A stretch of DNA of 64,000 nt from Callorhinus ursinus (lineage: Eukaryota > Chordata > Mammalia > Carnivora > Otariidae), in NCBI RefSeq assembly GCF_003265705.1, contig NW_020312858.1:5484638-5548637 (forward strand), read 5' to 3'. Below the pieces are notes generated by a model. The model saw only the letters and a list, made by a program, of their open reading frames with translations. It was not told the origin of the DNA and ran no database searches. A program made the translations under genes and the position numbers. Position 1 is the stretch's first letter; every line of letters begins with the position of its first letter. Positions 32,746 to 45,304 of this stretch are shown here, one piece after another.

Positions 32746-33655
32746 ATTTCAGAGCCATTAGCTGAGCAGGGGATCGGGATCTAGTCTGAGGCCTGGAGCA
32801 AGCCACCCCTCTAAGGCCGCTGTGGGAAATAGGGTGAAAGGAATGATGAGCAGGGGAAGGGGCCATTCTGGTGCCAGCCACGCTGAGCCAGGTACCCCGG
32901 GGGAAGGGGTCTCTTTCCCATCCAGCTGCGCTAGCCTAGGGGCATTCTTGGAGTCTCATTTTTGGCTCCGACTCACCCGCCCAGGTGAGAGGGGCCACGT
33001 GAGAAGCAGCATCCAGTCTTAGAAAGAAGGGGCAGGGGGTGTGTAACTTCTCAGCCGGAAGGGCCAGAGGGAAGTCCGGGGCTGATTGGAAGGGCAACTC
33101 GCCAGTGACAGCAACCCATCTCTAAAGGCTGGCGCCAAATGTCTGCTACAAGGTTTGCGTAAGCAGGACCAGGAATCCCAACCGGGAGAGCTTTAATCCA
33201 GCTTGTGGTGTGTAGTCTGCTCACCCCTCGCCGCAGGGTGTCCATGGATTGCCCACCACCACTGCCCTGGGTGCAGCAGGACCCACCTGGGAAGGGGGAG
33301 GTGACAGAGCGCCCTGCCCACCGGGCCCCGGGCCGTGACCCTCCGCCCAGGGCGGCCTGCCTCCGGGCTGCCCATTCAGTTATGCCCACTGTGCTTGGCC
33401 TTGACCTGCAGGAGCTCATCCCACAGCATGTCCTCCACGTAAGGACAAGGCTCAGGCGGGCTGTCACCTGCCTTCAGCTGGAATTCAGAGGTGGGTCTGA
33501 CAGCAGAAGCACAGGCCCGAGACTGGCCCAGCCTGCAGTCCACGGAGCACAGCCGTCATCTGTTTCTGCGTAGCCCACGGGCCGAGAGTGGACTTGACGC
33601 TTTTCAATAATGGAGAAATCAAAAGATGAAGGCTATTTCGTGACACATGAAAATC
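32746..33655. other. Intergenic, GC-rich, no gene called
   Basis: No recognised repeat. The minus strand is open for about 46 codons ending at a TGA near 33375 (see findings), without homology I can name. Confidence 0.5.
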
Positions 33656-33830
33656 ATACCAAATTCCAATTTCAGAGCCCGGAGCACAGCCACACCCATT
33701 CCTTTCTGTCCCATCTGTGGTGGCTTATTGAGAGTCGTCACAGAACCACCTGGCCTGCAAAGCCAAAGTATGTACTGTCTGGCCCTGCAGAGAAATCGCT
33801 GGCGGACCCGTGTCCTAGAGGGTCAGTTTT
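33656..33830 (+). mobile_element. MER1-type (hAT-Charlie group) DNA transposon remnant
   Basis: GGAGCACAGCCACACCCATT, CTGGCCTGCAAAGCCAAAGT and GTACTGTCTGGCCCTGCAGA follow the MER1-type consensus in order, in the opposite orientation to the 6040-6260 copy. Confidence 0.6.
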
Positions 33831-33938
33831 ATTCGTAGATTCAGTGCAAAAACAGCCATTCAGAATATTATATTTATTTGAACATGGTTTTGCATAAATA
33901 TGACTGATACAGTAGTTTGTAAGAGTGACATCTACTTT

Positions 33939-34138
33939 TTTTTTTTTAAAGATTTTTATTTATTTATTTGACAGAGAGAGACACAGCGAGAGAGGGAACA
34001 CAAGCAGGGGGAGTGGGAGAGGGAGAAGCAGGCTTCCCGCGGAGCAGGGAGCCCGATGCGGGGCTCGATCCCAGGACCCCGGTATCATGACCTGAGCCGA
34101 AGGCACACGCTTAATTGACAGAGCCACCCAGGCATCCC
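33939..34138 (-). mobile_element. CanSINE, antisense
   Basis: Nearly consensus copy with TTTATTTATTTGACAGAGAG and CAGGGGGAGTGGGAGAGGGA; head GACAGAGCCACCCAGGCATC. Flanked by AGTGACATCTACTT at 33924-33937 and 34139-34152. A third copy of the duplication lies further right at 34194. Confidence 0.92.
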
Positions 34139-34209
34139 AGTGACATCTACTTCTTTTTTTATTCTTTATTTATGTATTTATGTATTTATTTTTGTGACAT
34201 CTACTTTTA

Positions 34210-37200
34210 AGATAAAACAGACTTCCAAGTAGCACTGGACTGAGGGCATGCCTCCTGAGGGGCCGCCTCCCCCTCGAGAGCACCAGGGGACAGATAAGAA
34301 GCTAGGCAGGTTTTAGAGAGAGGACCCAGAAAGGGCAGGAGGGGCAGAGTCAGAGAACACAGCCCGACAGACGCGTGACATGGGTGTAAGGACCACAAGG
34401 CAACACCGCCCGTGCCTTGGGAAGGGGCCGTTGACACAGGCCTCAGCCGGTGGCTGTGAGCCGTCTACCTGCGGAGTGGCCAGAGCGGAGGCCTCCCGGG
34501 TAGACAGGCCTGGGGAGGAGCCCACGTTGGTCACGTTGCCACCTGGAGCCAGGCAACAGGAAGGCCGGACGTGGGAGCTCGGAGTGCAAGCAGCAGGGGC
34601 TGGGAGCCCCCTCCGTGACTCCTCCGGCCCAGGCTGACTTGCAGCCACATCTTGGAAGCAGAGTTGAGAAGAACACAGGAATGAGAGCAGTGGGACCAAG
34701 GCTGTGCAGGGACGAGTGAGTTTCCATCTCTCCCCCTCCCACACCTGTGACTAACAGGGCGGCAGACACACCTCGTCGGGCCCCAGCCCACGGCCAGCTG
34801 GACCTTCATTTGATCGACAGCTGATGGGTCCCGAACACTGCCCGGGGACCCCCAGCCTCTTCTGCCGTGCACCGAGCGAGGCGGGGCTTGGGGAGACAGA
34901 TCAGACAGCATTCCACGGTTGGGGACCTCAGAGTCTGGTTGGGAGGACAGCACTGACCCAAAGAACCACCACATCTGCTAGACGTCACAGTCTCCCAGCA
35001 GCCAGTGGGCTTACGCACAGGGAGCCGGAAGGAGCCGGGATGGGCCGCCGTCGCTGTGTCCCAGCGGTCGTGGATGGCGGCAGAGGTGTGGGAGACCAGA
35101 GGGAGGAAGGGCCGACATTTTCAGGAAAGGAAGGTGGGCAGTCTGGCTAACTCCAGCCTAGTATGTTTGACATCAGCCTGAGTGGGCACCACTGTAGAAG
35201 GGGTTTTTTTTAGGATGTGCCAGGGGTTCATCAAGAACAAGTCAGGCCACACTCCCCTCCATCCCCTTTGGGTGGTTTTCACAGTGATGGGCAAAATGCA
35301 GAGCTGTGGGCCTGTTTGTCCCTGCCTGAATGGCCGTGCCCAGAGAGAACTGAGAACTGGTCTGTGTCCGTCTGAGGAGGCGTCCGTGGCCCATGGGCCC
35401 ATTTCTGGAAAATATGGCAGTGTTTGTAGGCTCCCACACCAACCGGGCGAGGCAGATGACATACATGAGGGACACGGGCCAGAATGCAGGCAATAGGAAG
35501 GGGTGGGGATTCTGGAAACTAGAAACCTCTAGTTGGGCAACAGCCCAACGATGTCAGGCGGGAAGGTGGCTGTGTGTTCCCCAATACCCTGACTGGTTTG
35601 TTTGTTTTTTTCAACAGAGGATGGAAATTCAGATATTTAAAAACCCCTGATTTTTAAATGTATGCAGTCCGTTCGATTTTCAGAAAACAGAAGCCCCTAG
35701 GCAGACGAAGACCTGTGTGCAGGTTGGATCCAGTAACCAGAGCGCATGTTCGCTATGTGAGGACTGGGCACCGGGGGGGCTCCCCGTACGACCAGCGCTG
35801 ACCTGCGGGATACGGATGGGGAGGCGTCTGAGGAGGTGACGTCCAGCCGGCGCTCAGAGCAGGACGCCAGCGAAGGCTCTGGAGTCGAGGTCAGGGCAGT
35901 GCCCACGGCCAGCAGGCCCCAGAGGGGAGAGCTCTCCACCTGGGGGACGTCCCCACGGGGGAGACGCTGGGCGCTTGCCAACAGCAGGTAGGAGGCCCGA
36001 CTGAAGCAGCCTTGCAAAACCTCCTCAGTCTCCTTATCAGGCCCCGTGACGCTATGGTCTTGCTGGGTGTGTGTGCCTGTTGTACCCCCGCACCCCTCAG
36101 GATGACGCTTGGGCCTCCCCCTTCTCTATCCCCAGTGCATTTGGTCTCACCAAGAGTCCTCAGGGACTTCCAAAGAGTGGGTGACAGCACCTAGGGCCAC
36201 CCGGCGGGTGTGAGTAGAGGGAGGCAGGGGGTGAGGGTGGTCCGGGTTGAGTAGGGCAGGCAGTGACTCAGGACGGCTGAGGTGTTAAGCCTCTTTCCTG
36301 GCTCTGACCAGGAGGAGGCCAGACCAGGAAAACTCTAGACACCGCTCCCACCCAACCCCCCTTACCCCCATCCCCACTCCAGCTCTGATCCAGGCTTTTC
36401 CATTCACAGATCCCAAACTTTCCAGGCCAGCAAAGAGCCAGAGGGACTGCCAAGGCCCGGGTGAATGCCTTTGGGGAGGCACACGTGCATGCCTGTTGGG
36501 TGGATCACAGGGGCCTGAGGAAGTCCCCAACCCCAGGTCTTGGGGCCCCTGGGGCCCCCAGGTTGGAGGATCCTCCTCCTCTGACTGAGTCAAACGTCCC
36601 TTGTCAAACGTCCCCATCAGGAAGCAGGATATATGTGTGTAAGGAAGAGGGCCTCGACCCTGGTAGTCCGAGTGTTGGTGTGCATCTGAGACAGGGACAG
36701 ACGGAGAGGGGGTGGAGGACAGTGGCCTAGCAGCAGGTAGTCTTGCTGACTAAGCCCCTGCAGCCACTTCCTTCCCTCCCCCCCCCCCACAAGTTGGAGA
36801 TAATTAGCATCCCATGGAGGAAGGGGACAGAGAGGGTACTCTCAGTGCACAACCCAGCACCCCAAGACAACCCCAGGGCACAGGGGCCATGTTCTACTGC
36901 CTGGACCCCACTGACCCAGCCCCCCACCCTTCCAGTGGAACTGGAAAGACAAAACATCCATCCGAAGTGGCACTTTCTCTGCAGAGTCACCTGGGGATGC
37001 ACAATGTTCTCGAAACCGTGACCTTGTTGTTTTTAGTTTTCAGTTACTCCTGTCTCCTTGGTGCCACCACCCACCACCCGACCCCATCCCCACCCCGGTG
37101 CTAAGCTGGCCCGCCTGTGCTCATTTCTCAGAGATGAGATGTGGCAACAGGCAACGGGAATAAAGACTCTGCCTGGCTTCTGAGTTCCAAACGCAGTCCC

Positions 37201-38840
37201 TGGCCTGGACACATGACAGGTAAGAGCAAAGCTTCCCAGTACTGCCCCCCTGCCCCCCGCCCCCCTCCCCATTCTAGAGGAAGATTCCTGAAGGCAAGAG
37301 GAGAGGGGGCGCTGGGACTGAGGGGCAGTGGGGATTGGACAAAGGAACCAGCATCCTCAAGCACGTTCTGTCCGATTCCGGGACCCAGGAGCCTCCTGGA
37401 GCCGAATCCACACCACTGACATCTGGGAGCGCTTCTGGGCCCCTCTCCTGGGTGGCTCCGGCCTGCCCTTCCCCTAGGCTGTGGTACCTCCTTCTGCACG
37501 AGCTCACGTGTCCCCCACGGACAGCCACGGAGAGTGGCTGCCCTCAGTGCTTTGAACTTCACTCGGGATCAGATCTGACCCCATTGGACAACCCTCCTTC
37601 CAACGTCCTAGGGCCCCTGGGAACCCTGTGCCATTAGAGAGTGGTGCGCCCCCATTTCAGTGTGGGAGAGCGGGGCAGAAGCTCCCATCCCTGCGCTTCA
37701 GTGGGGCTGGGAGAAACCAGCCCAAGCCAGGTGGGTGCCGGGTAAAACCCACCCTAAGACATCAGCACGGTGCAGACGCTGACTTTCTGATTTGGAGTCT
37801 GGAGGCCTGGCAGGCCATGAGCTAGGGGCAGCCAGGCCTCGGAGCTTCCCTCTCAGGCTGTGAGAGACTGGCGACAGCACCCACCTCAGTGAAGGTGGAC
37901 GAACCCAGGGTTACCCACAGAAGGCTTGCCACGGACCTGGCCAACAGGATGCCTGGAAGGGGCTCCGCTCCCTGAACAGTCTGGGCACATCTCCGGGCCT
38001 TAACTTCCCTGTGCTCAGCCCCCTCTGCCAGCCTGGGCATGAGACCCTGAGTTGCTATGTCCCTTCCTTGAGAGTGGGGTGTCCTCAGACCAAGCTCAAC
38101 ATCAGGACCTAGGGCCCCCTCTCTAGCTGAAACTCAGCAGACTGATGCTCCCGTTTCATCGTGGGGGTAGGAGCTGGGGTCCTGAGACCCCTCGTGAGGT
38201 CCCCACCTTCCTGTTGGGCTGTTCCCCACAAGCCTTTTTATAAAGAGTCGGCTGGGAGCCAGGGAACTTTTGGAAAGTACATGGGCCAACCAAGCTATAC
38301 AAACCTGTCTTCCTCCCAGAGCTGAAAGGGGCCAGGTTGTTCCCAGACAAATGCAGAGGCGGGGGTGGAGGGGAGGGGAGGGGAGAAGGAAGGGGACTAC
38401 TTTAGGAGGCCTTGCGCACTGGAGATCCACAGCCAGGGATGGGGCAGAGTGAGGAGGCACAGCCGGAGGCAGCAGGGTGGGGGGTCCGGGACCAGGTGTC
38501 TCCTGTAGACTCACACACGAGACCTACACACCCCCCAAAAGCACTTGGGTACGGACTCGGTTACACAGATACATAGGCCTGGAAACGTGTACAGGTGCCT
38601 GCTGGTGTATACAGAGATCCGTGCAGGTCCGTATCCCCGACAGGCCCACGCAGAGCTGTGGAGACGCGCTCACACGCACAGACCCACCCGGCACGTCTGC
38701 ACGGGGAACACATGGCTGAAGATGCACACAAAGGACCCACAGAGAGAAACACCAAGCCAGAGCCGGGCGGCCGAGAGGGGGCTTGACCACCCTCACAACC
38801 CAGCTCCCTCGGACCCACACACCCATCCACCCGTGTGCAT
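34210..38840. other. Intergenic, GC-rich, no gene called
   Basis: About 4.6 kb with long accidental open frames on both strands but no protein-like composition, splice pattern or recognisable family. One AATAAA-containing stretch at 37158 lacks an accompanying gene. Confidence 0.5.
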
Positions 38841-38845
38841 GGACG

Positions 38846-38885
38846 CGCGCACACACACACACAAACACGCACGCACACACACCCT
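38846..38885. repeat. (CA)n microsatellite, interrupted
   Basis: GCGCGCACACACACACACAA followed by further CA/CGCA units. Confidence 0.85.
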
Positions 38886-39237
38886 GGGAGGGAACCACTT
38901 ACTTCATAGGAACTTTTGGATGCCGGGCAGCACACAATCCAGACCTCGTGCTGGGAAAGAAAGCGCCTTTGTCTGCTGGGCCCGGGGCTGCAGCCCCCTC
39001 CAGGATGGGGGCCAGGCTGGTTCCTGGCTTCTGGGTAGGAAGGTGAGGCGGGGCCGGGGCTGGGGGGTGAGGGCGTCGGGGGCTCCGGCAGGCCCTGCCG
39101 TGACCCCCGGACACTGTCTTCTGCGGACTGCACAGTTGTGCCCGGCCCTGTGGCCTGGCCCTGTCCCCAGAGTGACCCGGAGCTCCATGCATGCCTTGGG
39201 CCAGCAGCCTCACTTTTTTTAGCAGAGTGAAAAAAGG

Positions 39238-39350
39238 TCAGACTCTGGAATTAGAAAGATGTGACATTGAATCCTGGCTCTGTCGCTAGCTGGGTGACTT
39301 TCAGAACATACGTGGCCTTTCTGAGCCCTGTGTTCATTCGAGCCCCCATG
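39238..39350 (+). repeat. MIR fragment
   Basis: AATCCTGGCTCTGTCGCTAG then CTGGGTGACTTTCAGAACAT is MIR core sequence. Confidence 0.7.
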
Positions 39351-39759
39351 ACAGCGCTCAAAGCCTGGATGGACGCACACTCTTTACTGAGCCCACAGTG
39401 GGCTCCTCTCTGAGCCGGGCTGTCCCCAGGCCTGGTCGAGCGGGTCGCACGCCCCGCTATCTCCTGCTGGGCCACAATGAGGAGGGGGGAGTCGAGACCC
39501 CATCCATCTGCCACCTCTGCAACATCCCTACTCCCTTTGGTCCCTTTCCTCCCTCAAGGTCCTTGCCCTGGTGCCCGGTGCCGGGGACCCCCCCCCAGCC
39601 TCTCCCCTGCACCAGGCCCGGCCCACCCTTGGCTCCTTCAGAGCCCCATCCTCTGCTGGCCAAACCACGGAGAACAGTCCCATTTTCTAGCTCAAGAGGA
39701 CTCAGTCTGGGAAGACCCTCCCGAGGTGACTTCTGCACCATCCCCAGACAGCTCCAGGA

Positions 39760-39880
39760 CCGTTTCCAGTCATTCAGTCAACACATTTACCGAAGGCCTG
39801 CTGTGCATTAGACACGATTCCAGATGCTGGACATTCAGCAGGAAACCAGTAGACCAGAACCTCTGCCCGTGCGGGCTCCA
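39760..39880 (+). repeat. L2/L3-type LINE tail
   Basis: CATTCAGTCAACACATTTAC, GGCCTGCTGTGCATTAGACA and GATGCTGGACATTCAGCAGG resemble the LINE text 'ttcaacaaatatttattgagcgcctactatgtgcc'. Confidence 0.55.
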
Positions 39881-40621
39881 GTCCCCGTTGCCACACCACA
39901 CGCTGTTGGGGGGTCTCACACATCCTTAGACGTGGTTCCCGGCATCAGCATCCTGCAAGCACGGGCAGCACTTCCCTTATGGGGTCACCACAAAGCAACT
40001 CTTGTTGCTCTTTCTCCCCTTCCCCTTGGGTATCTCTCGAGGGCAGGGCAGGCCTGGTACAGCTCCTGGTATGAGGCCATGACTGCCAGACCCAGCAGTT
40101 GCTCTCAGAAGTTCAAGTGCATTCAGCCATCGCTGGCCCTCAGTGGGTTTCTTTCTTTTGCTCTTACTGTGACTTGGCGCTTCTCTTTTCATGTATTTCT
40201 CATAATTGCAAGACAGTCCAATAATTTGTATCCTTACTGTTAATAAAACTGTACTATTTTAGGAAATGCTTTGACCCTGAGGCTCCACCAAGCAAGGGTG
40301 GGGGGTGTCAGTTCAAGTGCTCGGCTCTGTCATTCACAGTAGGGTTCATTTGTGTCGGTCGTATTGCTTGCACGCCTGGTCCCTGCCAGACCTGGAGCAG
40401 TGCGGGGTGGGGGGTGGGGAATCCCATGGAGAGCCCTGTCTGGAGAGATCCAGAAGAAGAGTCCAGCAGGGGACAACAACAGGGAAGCAGAAAAGTGTAG
40501 TTCGGTGGCTAGAAGCCTGGGCAGGCACTGCGGGAGCCTGAGAGGAGTTCCTTGGGGCAGAGGCGGCTCAAAGATGGTTTGCGCAACAAGGGACATTTGA
40601 GCTGAGCTTTCAAAGAGCAGC

Positions 40622-40655
40622 TGGATTTTTTTTTTTTTTTTTTTTTTTTTTTGGG
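40622..40655 (-). repeat. Poly-T tract followed by G-run
   Basis: About 27 T followed by six G, interrupting an older repeat-like sequence. It could be the A-tail of a very short minus-strand retrotransposition, but no duplication is obvious. Confidence 0.5.
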
Positions 40656-40984
40656 GGGAGGAGAGAGGGTGAGCCAGGCCGAGGGACCGGCATTTAGAAA
40701 AGTCATGGGAACGGGAAGTGTCTGATGTGTGTGAAGGAATGGGAAATGTTAGATGTGTCGGGGCGGGGTGTGTGTCAGGCTGGGCTGGAGAAACTGGCAG
40801 CGGATGGGACTGTCGGTGCCAGGGAGACTGGGGAACCCCTGCCACATGGAGCTGCCCCACTGGGCTACTGGCTCCCATTCTGAACCCTCTGGCTCAGCCC
40901 CGCCCACCCCACCTGCAGCCTGCCCTGGGAAACTCGGCTTTCAGTCGTGCTCCCATTCCCCTCTATCCTTGGCTTCGAAAAACA

Positions 40985-41415
40985 AAATTGTGGGCAGGAA
41001 TTTTTGTAAGAGCTCTTTATATATAGAAATTCTTGATTCTTTGTTACAAAGCTATCTTGTCTTTCTCCCCTGTCTCTCTCTGCAGTTTAACCTTAGTTTT
41101 ATTTTGTTTTGATGGAAAGGAGCCTTATACATTTTTGTTGTCTGATTCTCTCCATCTGTTCATTTGACGTTTTCTCAGAAAATTGTTGCTCATCGTAAAA
41201 TTGTACAGGCGTTAGGATTCTTTATGGTTTAACTTCTAACATGCAAGTCTTTAAGCCATCTTAGGTTTACTTTGATGTGAGGCAGGAATCTAACTTTATT
41301 TTTTCCAAATTGTTAGCCAGTTGTCCAGTCCCCGTTCGGTGAGTAATCCATCATTTCCGCCCTGGTTTGTTTATTTTGTTCAAAATTCATTCCTCATCTT
41401 TTCGATTTTTAAAGT
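40985..41415 (-). mobile_element. L1 3' fragment, antisense
   Basis: AAGTCTTTAAGCCATCTTAG, TTACTTTGATGTGAGGCAGG and AGCCAGTTGTCCAGTCCCCG follow the reverse complement of old L1 3' regions (text around 'ttaatccatcttgagttgatttttgtatatggtg'). Confidence 0.6.
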
Positions 41416-41429
41416 CATACCTGCAACCT

Positions 41430-41505
41430 AAACAAAAGAGAGAGAGAGAGAAGGTGAGGAAGAAGAAGAAAGAGAAGCAGAAGCACGATCAAGACAAGAA
41501 GAGAG
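41430..41505 (+). repeat. Purine-rich (GA/GAA) tract
   Basis: AAAAGAGAGAGAGAGAGAAG followed by degenerate GAA/GAG units, almost pure purine for about 75 bases. Confidence 0.75.
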
Positions 41506-42034
41506 GTGGGAATCCAGCTGTCCCAGGCCCGCTTCCCTGAGATAACAGCCACCAGCCGCTTGTTCCATAACCTTTTATTGTTAGTGTTAGGACATTTATT
41601 AGGTTTCTCTTAAATACAGAGATGTACAAAGGGGAAAAACCTAAAAGGAATCAAGATCTCTAGAGAACACATCATTGACATAAAAATATGTTGACACTGA
41701 AAAAAAAAAATTAATACATGTCAGAAAAGTCAACAGTCCCGAAAAGAGAAAACATGAAAACCAAGCCCTCCTCCCTCACTGGCAAGTCCTTGTCCCCGAA
41801 GGGAACTGGTTGTCACTTCCCACTGACTTCGATCTGAAATGCATTTCTTTACCACATTCCACATCCAGGGCTGTAGATGGGCCGGTTTCTGGACTTCCAG
41901 TTTTCTGTGCCCTTTCCCTGTCTGCTGTGCTGGGGCTGGTCCCGTCAGTACGGGGGCCGGTCCTGCGGAAAGTGTTAAGAGTTTGACCCTGTGTTGTAGC
42001 AGCTTGCTGGGGGCAGTCCTACCTTCTGTGCTTC

Positions 42035-42405
42035 ATTTGCCGAGAGGCCATGACGGTCTCTGTTCAGGCTGCTGGGACAAAGTCCCGCAGACGGGGTGGT
42101 GCAAAAACACAAGAAGTGTGTTTCTCACGGTTCTGGAGGCTGGAAGTCTGTGATCAGGGTGCCAGCACGGTTGGGCTCTGGACAGGGTCCTCCTCCAGGT
42201 GGCAGACTCCGGGCTGCCCGCTGGGTCCTCACGGGACAGAAGAGGGGCCAGAGCGCTCTGGGTCCCTTCCAACGAGGGCTCAAATCCCGTGCCTGCAGGC
42301 TCTGCCCTCTGACCTCATCACCTCCCAAAGGGCTCACCTCCTAATAAGGGGGTTAGGATTGCAGCATATGAATTTGGGGGAACACATTCGGTCCATAGCA
42401 ATTAT
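42035..42405 (-). mobile_element. MST/MaLR-type LTR, antisense
   Basis: Reverse of an ERVL-MaLR LTR: CAGGCTGCTGGGACAAAGTC, TTTCTCACGGTTCTGGAGGC, CACCTCCCAAAGGGCTCACC and ATATGAATTTGGGGGAACAC occur in the expected order. Solo LTR; no internal region is attached. Confidence 0.7.
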
Positions 42406-42619
42406 TAACTATACTTATTTTCCGTCTCAATTTTTCATTTTCAATAATTTGCAATTTCAATAATTCAATTTTTCATTTCATTTTCAATAATTTCCACTTA
42501 TATTGTTTCCCCCCCCCCCAGTTTGATTGGAATTTTGTGGGACTCACATTATTTGTGTGGGTTAACTTGGGGATGATTACCTTCTTCACGGTAGTGAGTT
42601 TTTCTCTTGTGGATAGAGA

Positions 42620-42650
42620 CGTGTGAGTGTGTGTGTGTGTGTGTGTCTTG
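42620..42650. repeat. (TG)n microsatellite
   Basis: GTGTGAGTGTGTGTGTGTGT, about 28 bases. Confidence 0.85.
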
Positions 42651-43104
42651 TGACTACCTCCAGGTTGTGTGAGCTTTCTTGTCCGGGATCTTGGCCAACC
42701 CCCTCAGGACACCTAAACCAGAATCCATCTCTTGTTATAGCTGCAGCCGCCCGAAAGGAGAGGGGTTGGGGGTCTGAGGCCCTGTCTTCTGGCACCCAAG
42801 GGCCAACAGGTACACGAGGGAGTGATGTGCTCAGCAAGGCTCCGGAGAGCCAAATTCACACCTCGGGAAGAGTAGCTACAGGGCCACGAACCAAGCCGCC
42901 GGCGGAGGTGGTGAGAGCCCTACCAGTGGTACTTTTCCAGTGTTCCTGGGGGAACGTGTCGCCGGTGCTGGCCAGGGGTTCCCTGGCTTGGTGGGAGAGT
43001 GGGGGAGTGCTGGGTTACAAGGGCCTGGTCCTTGCCCTGTGACCAAGGGAAAAGGCCCAAGGCTTCCCGGTATCTCCTCTGTGCCCTTTTCCCCTCTTCG
43101 CCCT

Positions 43105-43235
43105 CCCCCGTGACCCTGAGGGTGGAATGGTGTTGACCCGCTTTACCTCAGAGGACAGTGAAGCTCAGCAAAGCCAAGGGACCCAACCAGGGTCACGCAG
43201 AAGCTCCGGTGCACCTCAGATTCCAAGGCACTGCA
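43105..43235 (+). repeat. MIR-like fragment
   Basis: GGTGTTGACCCGCTTTACCT, GAGGACAGTGAAGCTCAGCA and CCAACCAGGGTCACGCAGAA are MIR-like but diverged. Confidence 0.5.
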
Positions 43236-44244
43236 CCCCTCAGGCTGCGTTTCTGTGATTGTCCCCTGGGAGCCCTTATTCAGGGACAGGGCTGGCCAAC
43301 GGGCAGCTGGATGCGCCACCCTCTCCATTCTCTGGTCAGGGCACAGCCGCTAGGCAGGTGAAGGGCCCAGTAGGCGGCGGGAAGGCACGGCCAGCTCCTC
43401 ATCCATGCCTGGTTCTGCACGTACGTCTGTCTCTCCCGCACCCCCCCCCCCGCCACCCCGGGCAGCTCTAGGCTTGGCTCGTGGTGTCCTCAGGGGGCCA
43501 ATGGGCTTCTTGATTCCAGGCTGCACATCTGGAAGTTGACGCTATTAAAACAAACCCCATTATATAACAAATGGACATCTGGAACCCGTTAGCACTGAGT
43601 TTTTAGAAAAAGAAATTGTTTTGGATGTGCTCTCTCCTAAGAATGTGGCAAAGCGCCCTCACTCTGGCTGTCCAGGAACCCAGAGACCAGGCCAGCTCTC
43701 CTGGGCCCATTTGTTGAGGTGACTTGGGCCAGGCCAGAGGTGGGCCAGGGCAGAGGCAGGGACAGACTCCCTTAACCGGACCGGAGACTTCACTGTCTCC
43801 TGAGGGTCACGTGCTTAGAAGGCCCCTTTCCAATGTCATTCAAATATTTATTCAGTACCTGTGCACCTACTGTGTGCTGCCAACTCCTTACCATTCGTAT
43901 GCCCACCCCCAACCCATCATGGCTTAATTACTCCATCGTAGCTTGAGAAAACAGAGCTCGGTCTGTCCTGGATCCTAAACAACAAAGCTTGAACAACTCT
44001 GCACCTCAGTTTCCTCTGACACCTTAACCGGTTTCTGGAACTCCCTAGGATCCTCAGACCTCTCTCTGAATTGTCTTCCTACCCTTCCTCCCAGACACAG
44101 GCATATGGGGACTAAAAACACCGGAGGTCACTGAGCTACCGATGACTTTGGCATGGGGTCGTGGTGCTTCTATGGGTGGACCTTGATCTAGCACCGAAGA
44201 GGCTTTATGAGAAATATCTGGCACATTTTGAAATGGAAATTAAA

Positions 44245-44273
44245 AAAATATATATATGTATATATATTTCCCC
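44245..44273. repeat. (TA)n-rich simple repeat
   Basis: ATATATATATGTATATATAT after a short A-run. Confidence 0.8.
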
Positions 44274-44704
44274 CAACATTTTATGATGAAAAATTTCAAA
44301 CATACGGAAAAGTTGAAAGAACTGTACAGTGAACACCCATATAAACCCACCACCTGGTTTCTGCAATTGTCAACATGCTGTTGCATCTATCCATCTATTC
44401 ACCCATCAATCAGTTCAAAAGCAATTTGCAGACATCCCTGTATTTCGCCCCTAAACACTGTGCATGCAAATCATTAACTAGAGTTCAATATTTGTTTCTG
44501 ATTTTCTTTCAGGTGAAATTGACATACAATGAAACTTATGTTTTAAGTGTATTATTCCAGGAAGTCTGATACCTCCGTGACCACTACCCCCATCACCCGG
44601 TACAATTTACTATCAACCCCAGAAAGTTCATCACGCTCCTTCCTAGTCAGCGCCGCCTCCCCACCCCTCCCAGAGCCAACCACCGTTCTGGCTCTTTTCA
44701 CCAT

Positions 44705-45058
44705 ACACTAGGTGGTATGGGATGAATAGAGTTCTCCCAAAATTCATACGTTCCCAGGGCCACAGAATGTGACTGTATTTGAAGACAGTTTTCCTTAAAG
44801 AGGTAAGTAAGCTAAAATGAGGTCATATGGGTGGGCCCTAATCCAGTATGACTGGTGTCCTCATAAGGAGATTGGGACACAGATATGCACACACATGGGA
44901 GGAAAGACCATGTGAAAACACAGGGAGAAGACAGCCTTCTACAAGCCCGCTGAGCCCTCAAGCCCAGACTTCTGGCCTCCAGAGCTGTGAGAAAGTAAGT
45001 TTCTATTGTTTAAGCCGCTTTGTGTCTGTGGTTGCTGTAGCAAACTAATAGGCCAGGT
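44705..45058 (+). mobile_element. MLT1-type MaLR LTR
   Basis: GAATGTGACTGTATTTGAAG, GGGTGGGCCCTAATCCAGTA, TGACTGGTGTCCTCATAAGG and CCAGAGCTGTGAGAAAGTAA follow MaLR LTR order. Solo LTR. Confidence 0.7.
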
Positions 45059-45110
45059 TTACCTTTTCCAGAATGTCATATAAATAAAATCGTACACTAG
45101 GTATTCTTTT

Positions 45111-45304
45111 TTTTTTAAGATTTTATTTATTTATTTGACAGAGAGAGACACAGCGAGAGAGGGAACACAAGCAGGGGGAGAGGGAGAGGGAGAAGCAGGC
45201 TTCGTGCGGAGCAGGGAGCTTGATGTGGGGCTGGATCCCAGGACCCTGGGACCATGACCTGAGCCGAAGGCAGAGGCTTAACGGCTGAGCCACCCAGGCG
45301 CCCC
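45111..45304 (-). mobile_element. CanSINE, antisense, with 19-base target-site duplication
   Basis: Near-consensus copy; GTACACTAGGTATTCTTTT is present exactly at 45092-45110 and 45305-45323. High similarity to the 33939 copy suggests a relatively young insertion. Confidence 0.94.

Noticed and set aside
33610..33897. 95-codon frame starting MEKSKDEGYF
   Set aside because: Most of it is the translation of a MER1-type DNA transposon remnant.
38545..39222. 225-codon frame in the intergenic region
   Set aside because: Contains the translated (CA)n microsatellite (His/Thr repeats) and no recognisable domain.
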